A DNA stretch of 64,000 bases, from contig NC_050098.1 of the NCBI RefSeq assembly GCF_902167145.1, positions 80,516,207 through 80,580,206 of the forward strand, in the 5' to 3' direction. This DNA is from Zea mays. Its lineage: Eukaryota; Streptophyta; Magnoliopsida; Poales; Poaceae. The translations under genes were made by a program, and so were the position numbers. The notes under the pieces are model-generated. The model ran no database searches and had not been told where the DNA came from. It saw nothing but the letters and a program-made list of their open reading frames with translations. Of the stretch, positions 57,411 to 64,000 are shown one piece after another (positions within the stretch are counted from its first letter, which is position 1; each line of letters starts with the position of its first letter).

Positions 57411-57940
57411 ACGTTCCAAAGGGGATGCAAAACTTACACCAAAAAATAAGAGGTGCAGCCGAAAAATAAACGGCAAAGAGATTTCAGTTATTCCTAAGGG
57501 AATGAAGGTTGTGAATGAAGCTTCGAATGTGTGTGTTTGGGCATTCATTTGCATGATACATTACATCATACATTGCATTCATAAACATTCATTTAGACAT
57601 ACATAGGATCATCATCATTATCATATCATACAGATACAAACAGTTGCTTCGGCTCTAAGCATACAGCTTTAAAGAAGGTTCATGCTTCGTTGTGTACGAA
57701 AAGAAGGGAAGGTGTTTTTCGCCTTCGGCTCAAAAAATATAGGTTTCGACCACATCAAAGCATTTCATACATCGATGGAAAGGTAAAAATATATTACAAG
57801 GTATGGACAAATTTACAGAGTAGAATCTGGTTCTTAAGTTACAATATTCTTTATAAAGGTTAATACAAGAGTTTTCTTAGAATTTTTCCACAGCTAGGTG
57901 TTCGAGCTTCATCATCATCTGTTGAGCTTCAGATTGTCTG
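57411..57940. other. Element C spacer before the antisense gene's 3' end
   Basis: Counterpart of D 27730-28188, with the left copy of the direct repeat at 57706-57730. Nothing else recognised. Confidence 0.5.
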
Positions 57941-57976
57941 CTAAGCTTCGGCTCTATGTTCTTCGGCTTCGTCATC

Positions 57977-58050
57977 CTGTACATATCGAAGCATTATAAG
58001 GAAAATTCAAGTTTCAATGAAAAGGTAAGCACAAGGTATGATTTTATTAC
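57977..58050 (-). other. Intron 2 of the antisense gene, element C (74 bp)
   Basis: Donor CTG|GTAATA, acceptor TGTACAG|GATGAC. D counterpart 28210-28288 (79 bp) has CTG|GTAAGA and TATACAG|GATGAC. The short final exon DDEAE is conserved. Confidence 0.76.
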
Positions 58051-58748
58051 CAGCTTGAGGTGACTTCGAGCTTCGTCACTAGCTAGGCTTCGCCCTCCCT
58101 TTGTCCATATTTGCTTTATAAATCTGTTTCCTATGCTTCAAGCTAGGCTGGGGATATCAATGAGATCTGCTGGTGATAAGCTGAAGTTTGGTCTATTAAC
58201 AATCTTTCCATGCGTGCAACCAGACTTCATGAAGGCAACAGCTGTGCCCCGAGAAGCTAGCAGGGCACAGAAATCACCGTGTCCAGCTATAACTTCATTA
58301 AGAGCATCAACTTCGCCCTCAATATGCTCGAAGGTCCCTGGCAAGTCTTCTACCGAAGGACTGAATTTTTCAGAGCTGGCTCCAACTGAGTTGAAGACCT
58401 GTTTTAGCCGTTGCACGCATCGGTTGCTGAACTCTAGACACCTATCTTGAAGTTCTTTAAATGATTTTTGCAAATTGAACTTTTTTCGACCTCAACCTCA
58501 AGCTTCGTATCAAATTTCTGCTTTTCTTGTTCGAAGCTTTCTGATTTTGAGAAAAGCTCCTTATCCAACTTTGCAATTTTGGCTTCATCTTCTGCCAGTA
58601 AGCCTTCCACTGTCTGAAGTTCGAAATCTTTCTTTTCAAGAGCAGCTGCTTGATCTTTTATTTTGCTTTCTAAACCTTCAATTATAACTTCATGCTTTTT
58701 ATCTTCAAGGTCATGTTGCATCCTCAAAGCTTTACTCAATAACATACT

Positions 58749-58822
58749 CTGTATAGAAGCAACCTTCGTTAGAAAACACCTTCATTGTCAAAAACAATAA
58801 AAAGTCGAAGAAAAGTTGTTAC
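58749..58822 (-). other. Intron 1 of the antisense gene, element C (74 bp)
   Basis: Donor AAG|GTAACA, acceptor TATACAG|AGTATG, AT-rich. In D the counterpart (29050-29126, 77 bp) has AAG|GTAACG and CGACAG|AGC. The codons on both sides stay in frame in both copies while the intron sequence itself is poorly conserved. Confidence 0.78.
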
Positions 58823-61051
58823 CTTGAAATTAGAATAGAATAAACTACCGACGATATGCTGTCGTCAGTAGCGGGTGATATCGGTCTCAAGCTTCGGGAA
58901 ACCAATACTCTTCGACAGAGTACCGATAACCTTCACTCCAGTTCGGTCTCGGAGACAGCCTAAGCTTTCATCGTCAACACCGCCGAAGAGTAGCGCCCCT
59001 GGTTCTTTCTCAGCTTTTGACAATTCTTGTCCAATTAAGTTTTGAAAGTTGAAATTTTCTTCTTCCGAAGTATCTTTGGCCGTCTCCTTCTCTTTCCCAG
59101 GCATTGTGGCCATGGTCTCTTTGGCGGCTGCAACAGCTTCTTCTGCGGCCATGTCTAGAAGTATTTTATCAATATTAGAAAGTGTGCTTTCTAAATTTGC
59201 ATCTTCGGCCGTTGCAGCTTCGAAAATTGCGGCTTCGGCGGGTGCAGCTTCGGTAGCTGCAACGCTCTCAACAGCTGGTGCTTTTGACGCCGAAGCTGGT
59301 GGTGGTGTTTCTTCAATAGCCTCTGTCACAGTGATAATTCTTCGTTTTTTTGGCCCAGCAGACTTCTTCGTTGCCGAGGGCTCCTTCTTCTTCTGTAAAA
59401 GCTTCGTCAGATGTGGCCCCAGTGGACTTAGCTTGATAGGCAAGGATTCAGTCATTACCTTTAGAATTTCTTCCACGCTGGCAGCAGAAGGTGTCGAAGG
59501 AATTTCTTCTTCCGTATCAGTCGCCTTCTGCTTCGGAGCCGCAGCCTTCCTTTTCTTCTGAGCAACTGCCTTCGGCTCAGGGCTCAATTTTCTTTTCTTC
59601 AGGATTTCTTCATCTTCTTTCACCATTCTAGCAGCCTGTCTGCCCACAACACTAACAATTCCTTTTATTTTCTGCCCTTCGGCGCCCTTGTTCAATCGCT
59701 CATAGTCTGGATATTCAAAATTCAGGGCATCCATTACCCGATTCAATCTTCGCTTCGGTCGGGTGCCGAAGGATGTATTCATCAACTGATCTTCTTTTCT
59801 TGTGTAATTGCCCAAAATCTCGTTGCACATAATTTCAATTGTATCCAACCATTCTTGGCAGGGTTCTTTGAAGTGTTTCTTGAACTTGAAATGATAGGGC
59901 AGCCGAACGAGTTCATTCTTCTTTTTCTTTCCTTCAAGCTTCGGCATACCCCATTCCCTTAGCATTGGAAATACTCGGTAGGCCAAGTATTCTTGAACTA
60001 AGTCCCTAGTTCCGATGTGTTCAGATACAACTCTAAACTCATAAACAACATCTGGGCATGGTGCCCCCGGCGTCATGTTGCACTGAGGCCTAGTTAGCCC
60101 GAAGGTTAACTCCAGCGGGCTCTGCACTAGCTTCTCCTTTTTCTCATCAATTTTAACATAAAACCATTCAGATTTCCAACCGGTCGGCCATTTAGTGCGA
60201 TAGCTGACCACCGGTGTCTTCATGTCTTTGCGATAAGCAAAGTTGTAGCAGCCGAAGTTCTCATGTTGTCCGTCTTCCCTAGCCTTCGTCTGATAGTGAA
60301 GTTCATGTACTCGGTAGAAGGCTTCGGCGAGTGGCTCCACCCCTTGACTTCGGAGGGCCCAGATGTAAACGCTGAGCCTAACAATGGCGTTACGGGTCAG
60401 CTGATAAAGGTAAATCTCAAAATTTTCCAAGACATCTCCATCATCCCGTGCAGAGGAAATCTCAGCCCTGCTTTGAAGAAGCTCTTAAAGACCACCACTT
60501 CATCATTTTCTGGTTTCGGGATAGTTTCTTCCCCACCAAAGTGAATCAACCCCTTGTCGGCTTCTCTGAAGTACCTAGCTTCGTCATCATAATCATATCA
60601 GCTTCAGACATAGTCGATTTTCCAAAATCCAAATGGCTGGGCTTCAATGGCATAGCGGTGTTATAATCAATCTCTTCTTCACCAATATCACCTTCTTCAA
60701 TGTCTGCCTGCTCCACTTCAGTAGTAGGGGCGCCTTCGTCAGGAGCGACCTCTGTTACAACTAGTCCCGACCGCCTCATAACTTTGGAGATCGGAGCGGT
60801 TTTAGTAGCTTCGGTTTCCTCTCCGTCATGTGTAACCCTAGCTGTTGAGCGCACTCTGGCCATTTGATGTTGAATTTCTTGTGTTTTAACAAAGTTGAGT
60901 ATTTTTTACGAAGCTCCCTCTTTTCAGAAGCTAGAGCAAAGTGATCCTTTGACTGAGAATACGGTGAATAAGCTTCGGCGGTGGTCAAATTTTTCGGCAG
61001 CACAACAGTACAATAGCAGTAAATGTTGTAGTAACTTCAAAACTACCCGTC

Positions 61052-61062
61052 TATTTATATAG
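61052..61062 (-). promoter_or_regulatory. TATA box of the antisense gene, element C
   Basis: The minus strand reads ACTATATAAATAG about 190 nt before the ATG, in a block (CTACCCGTCT.TTTATATAGTG on the plus strand) that is also conserved in D. Confidence 0.7.
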
Positions 61063-61340
61063 TGTTGTAGGTGGGAAGGTGAATCGTCAAGTCGCTCACA
61101 CCCGCTGAACAGTCACCCGCACTCGCTGAACGGTGAACCATAGTGCCCAAGAAGCTGAATCACCAGATCGCGCGTACCCGTTGCATGGTGGGACCATCCT
61201 TCACTCGGAATATTTAAATTGTTTCCCGGCAACGAGCTTAGGGAAGGTGTTTTTCGGACCTTCGGCATTCCGAAGCCTAAGAGAGTTTTTCACGGGTCGA
61301 GCTCGTTACAAAAAATGATCTGGCACCGTGAAGGGGCTAT
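61063..61340 (+). promoter_or_regulatory. Element C 3' untranslated region and PPT
   Basis: Includes the right copy of the direct repeat (61241-61266) and ends in GTGAAGGGGCTAT, a modest purine-rich tract just before the 3' LTR. The upstream part is also the distal promoter of the antisense gene. Confidence 0.7.
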
Positions 61341-61930
61341 TGTTGGAGGCCTGCTTCATCGCCGAAGGTCCCATAAGAAGAAACACCTTCGGAAGACTGG
61401 CACAAAACTGAAGCTATCAATCAGAGGGCTTCGGAGTACATTTCCAAATGCACCGACTTAAAGATGAAATGACCAATCGGCCCGTGATAACTTGTATTAT
61501 GATTGTAAAACCTTTGTAAAGGACATGAATTTAATTTCTCACAGGCTACGTCATGTGCTTATAAATAGATGAACAGTACCCCTGTACTGTTCACGCTATC
61601 TTATATTAGCTCGGGCACAACACTCGGATTTTTGCCTTCTGCCAAGCCGAAGGTATAAATGTAATTAAATATTGTATTTAAATATCCAAGTTTATATAAT
61701 GAAGACATGTGAATGATGTCATATGTTTGTTCATGTTATCTTTCATGTTCCATATGTTTCGCCTTTCATTTTCTTATATCATGATGATGAAGGTACGTCC
61801 TTCATGACCTTCGTCCGAAGATCGTTATATCCTAAGGGAAATAAAGCTTCGAAGGACGAAGGACATTAACATTTAATACTTTGTGTTGTCTTGTTCTTGA
61901 CTCATAGCATTTGAGAACAAGTCCCCAACA
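61341..61930 (+). repeat. Element C 3' LTR (590 bp)
   Basis: TGTTGGAGG to CCCCAACA, followed by the duplicated AGCCC. TATA at about 61558-61567. Partner of 20519-21107. Confidence 0.95.
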
Positions 61931-62200
61931 AGCCCAATCGAGCGCTAGATCTCGTTCAGCAAGTTGGTCTTGCAGGTGGCGGATGTCAGTTCTCAATTCG
62001 TTTATTCTCTCACCATCCTCAACCCATATATCGTTCCTGTGATGGAGCTCTCATCGAAGCTGTTCTACTTGGGCTTCCAGATCCTCGATTGGATCATTGC
62101 TACCACTACTACTGTCTTCATGCCTTGGAGCTAGTTGATGGCGGGGTACGCCAATGGGTCCGGTAGACTTGCGCGCGGTTTTTCTTGTGCGTGGAGGCAT
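61931..62200 (-). pseudogene. Element A extra ORF upstream of gag, N-terminal half
   Basis: ATG at 62198-62200 (MPPRTRKTARKS), a basic amino end followed by a heptad-like stretch (ELRTDIRHLQDQLAERD). One in-frame TGA at about 62050. It is cut at 61931 by the insertion of C and continues at 20518. The size and coiled-coil character parallel B's extra ORF. Confidence 0.72.
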
Positions 62201-62422
62201 ATCTCCATGAGGGGGAAAATCTTATTAGCATAGATTTTAGCATGATGCATGTATAATTACAGAATCAACCTTAGTTGATTCTGTCCTTCTATACATTACA
62301 CTCTACTATCTAGTCTTTTAAAATAAGTACCTCAGAAGGTAATTGGATAAGAAGGAAAGAAATTTTCTAGATAAGTCTTTGAAAATTCTTTTTGAAAATG
62401 TCTCATAATATCTGCAAAGATG
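62201..62422. other. Element A 5' leader
   Basis: Untranslated, AT-rich; nothing recognised. Confidence 0.55.
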
Positions 62423-62442
62423 GGCTTCGCTCCGATACCAAC
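62423..62442 (-). promoter_or_regulatory. Element A primer-binding site
   Basis: The minus strand reads TGGTATCGGAGCGAAGCC two bases inside the LTR end. It is close to the initiator-Met tRNA type and similar to B's site. Confidence 0.8.
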
Positions 62443-64000
62443 TGTGACAGAACCTCCCAAGTCATTAGGCCCACCTATACTTGTCCTTGTCCAACGGACC
62501 ACAGACAACCCTGTAGGTGCACCTGATCACTTGACAAGTTCGGTATCTGAATTCCTTACTTTTCCCAAGAGCGTCTCACCAGTCACGCAGACATTACAAT
62601 ACATCGGAGGTACGAAAATGAGGATGCACTTACAATAACTTACTTTATTGAAAAGTAAGGCAGAGTTATATAGTTACAGACCAGAACAAAATATATGAGT
62701 GCTGAGTATTATTATTACATAACTTGGGAGGCAAAAACCCCTCCCAAATAAGCAGTAAAAAGTTTTTCTTACGGAGGACCTTTCCTCCCGCAGCTTTAGT
62801 CTTGATTCTCTTCTTTTGGTACCACCTTGGAACAGAAGCAACAAAAGTTTGCTGCTTCTTCACCTAAAACAACATGGGACAAAGCCCTGAGTACGAAATG
62901 TACTTTCGCAAGTCTTACCCGTCAAATAAAAGACTCTCAAGGATATGCTGGCTTTAAGGGAGTCAAGGTAAGGCTTATCAATAATCAATGACTCTGTTTG
63001 CAGAAATGCTTACTAATAGTGGATCCATAAAAATCCAGTTTTGCATCTAGGGTTCTTTCCACCCTAGTTCAATCATTTGACCTATACTAGCCAATTTCTT
63101 AACAACCCTTCATCTTCACTAGATTGCTACGTGTAGGGCAGTGACCAAGTCTTCATGTCCGCGAAGTTACGGCGATCTGAATCGATTATACTCAGATGAG
63201 GATCTCCAATCACACGACATATGTAGCACTTAACCCTTGCATATGTCAACTCGCCATCGGGTTTCTTAAGACTAGATCAGGTTCACGCCAACCGAGAGCA
63301 CAGATACACCACCGTCCAGCCTCTTGCCATGGAGGGTACACACTACTCTCGCCATCTCTCCACTCCCATTGCATGTTATCTTATTCTGGTATTAGTCTGC
63401 CCGAGGCAAAGCTTACCCATAATGAGGCATGTGACCAGTTAAAGGGTCCTCGATCAGCAAGCCTACATCGACACGGTCCTTAATCGACTCAGACGGAGAC
63501 ACTACACCGAGATTCTCTTCTCGTGCAAGTCACCCGCCTGGTCTCAGCTTTATCATTTCAACCCAAAGTTTGGTACCTGGCAGAGGTACATCTTTTCCGA
63601 TGTTGAACCCATCATGGCCATGATGGATCCACCATCAAGTTTTATTTTCGAAAACATCCCACCCACTTTGAAGCATCATCTTTTGTGAAAACAAAACATT
63701 TTGTTTTTCTAGAGCAAAACTAAGCATAAGAAAAAACTTTTGTAAAACAGTGACTTAAGGAGAAGTAATCAAATCAAAGGAAGGAAATGCAGGAACTGGT
63801 TTAGCACACAACTTCTATCACTTAATGCATCAAGCAAGTGAGAAAGATTTTAAAAAGGAACAAGGAGGTGGCAAATGCACCGGGGCTTGCCTTGTGTTAC
63901 CGATGAATCAGGCTCTACTCCGCAGATATCAATGTAGAAGCAGTTTTCTGCCTGAGGTTCTTCAGGTGGTGGTGGTGGTGAAGTCCTTGCTTCTTCGACT
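62443..64000 (-). repeat. Element A 5' LTR (partial, 1558 bp or more in the window)
   Basis: The LTR's 3' end reads GGGAGGTTCTGTCACA on the minus strand, next to the PBS. It continues beyond the right edge. No gene is recognised; short frames such as 63196-63483 are not supported by anything else. Confidence 0.85.

Larger units (their letters stand above)
57941..60863 (-). pseudogene. Antisense gene of element C, three coding exons (plant mobile-type domain plus coiled coil)
   Basis: ATG at 60861-60863 (MARVRSTARVT). Exon 1 to 58823, intron 58749-58822, exon 2 58748-58051, intron 57977-58050, exon 3 to the TAG at 57941-57943 (DDEAEEHRAEA). Both introns are GT-AG and phase 0, at the same codons as in D (after NFK and after SHLKL). 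Exon 1 keeps a 521-codon open run (58865-60430) with the IVRLSVYIWALRSQGVEP and WKSEWFYVKIDE blocks, basic KRK patches and an Ala-rich tract. Exon 2 is coiled coil ending in a conserved segment (GHGDFCALLASRGTA). Two single-base frame changes near 60580 and 60430, a stop at RY* (58865) and another break near 58495 disable this copy. Neighbours: downstream of pol, upstream of the 3' LTR. Function unknown. Confidence 0.82.
20519..61930 (+). mobile_element. Element C: Tat-clade (Grande-like) retrotransposon, expanded to 41.4 kb by nested insertions
   Basis: Flanked by an exact 5-bp duplication AGCCC (20514-20518 and 61931-61935). Order: 5' LTR 20519-21107, PBS from 21108, protease-RT 21150-22990, insertions D and E, RNase H-integrase 55097-56979, tandem repeats, antisense gene 57941-60863, PPT before 61341, 3' LTR 61341-61930. 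Without insertions it is about 9.3 kb, plus 211 bp of pol missing at the D/E junction. The two LTRs show roughly 28-30 differences over 590 bp by eye (about 5 %). The downstream antisense gene and repeats recall maize Grande; the name is from memory. Confidence 0.93.
1..64000 (-). mobile_element. Element A: outermost Ty3/gypsy (Tekay/Del-type) retrotransposon, dispersed by insertions
   Basis: One old minus-strand chromovirus-type element hosts everything else. Its pieces, in its own 5' to 3' order, are: 5' LTR from 62443 rightwards, PBS 62423-62440, an ORF upstream of gag (61931-62200 plus 20199-20518), gag and zinc knuckle (about 19050-20056), protease/RT/RNase H/integrase N-terminus (16646-19023), integrase core (16409-16645) and integrase C-terminus with chromodomain (1-804). 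The pieces rejoin exactly across the target duplications of B and C. The 3' LTR lies left of the window and the 5' LTR is cut by the right edge. Several frameshifts and stops make it the most decayed element here. The lineage is inferred from the chromodomain, the iMet-type PBS and similarity of its integrase to B and E. Confidence 0.85.

Noticed and set aside
62420..63483. Plus-strand frames near the right edge as host genes
   Set aside because: They lie in A's LTR and PBS region, are short and lack any recognisable protein feature.

Overview
The window is nuclear DNA from a large-genome grass, most likely a panicoid (maize, sugarcane or Miscanthus type). This is inferred from the retrotransposon families, which are Tekay/Del (RIRE3-like) and Tat (Grande- and RIRE2-like) Ty3/gypsy elements. 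I see no host gene, rRNA, tRNA or CRISPR. Essentially every base belongs to LTR retrotransposons nested up to four deep, and nearly all their reading frames are broken.

Layout. Element A (minus strand, Tekay/Del-type) is the outermost host and runs off both ends. Its 5' LTR starts at 62443 on the right, and its chromodomain lies at the left edge. Element B (minus, 805-16408, LTRs of about 4.3 kb) sits in A's integrase and contains a solo LTR at 5380-6060 (duplication CTTAT). Element C (plus, 20519-61930, exact duplication AGCCC) sits in A's extra ORF upstream of gag. C's LTRs are now 40 kb apart because of insertions in its RT/RNase H region. These are element D (plus, 22991-31666, same family as C, 3' end lost) and element E (plus, 31674-55096, Tekay-type, 5' end lost). 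E carries a solo LTR at 32856-33440 (duplication ATCCC) and the complete Tat-type element F (minus, 35952-49465, duplication ACTGG).

Most notable content. C and D each carry, downstream of pol and on the opposite strand, a homologous multi-exon gene. It has its own TATA box and two small phase-0 GT-AG introns at the same positions in both copies. Because the gene is antisense to the genomic RNA, these introns cannot be spliced out during retrotransposition. Both copies go straight from primer-binding site to protease with no gag, and both share the same amber codon in integrase, which suggests a non-autonomous lineage moved in trans. F carries a separate antisense ORF in the same relative place.

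Rearrangements. E contains a tandem triplication of a 2069-bp unit (integrase to just upstream of the LTR TATA box). D and E are joined by a deletion scar with a 7-bp filler that looks templated. Many in-frame stops are CAG to TAG, as expected for deamination of methylated CHG sites. By eye, C's LTRs differ by about 5 % and F's by under 2 %, which agrees with the nesting order.

Family names come from memory of the protein and LTR types, not from a database search. Nest boundaries rest on target-site duplications, PBS/PPT positions and alignment of copies within the window.
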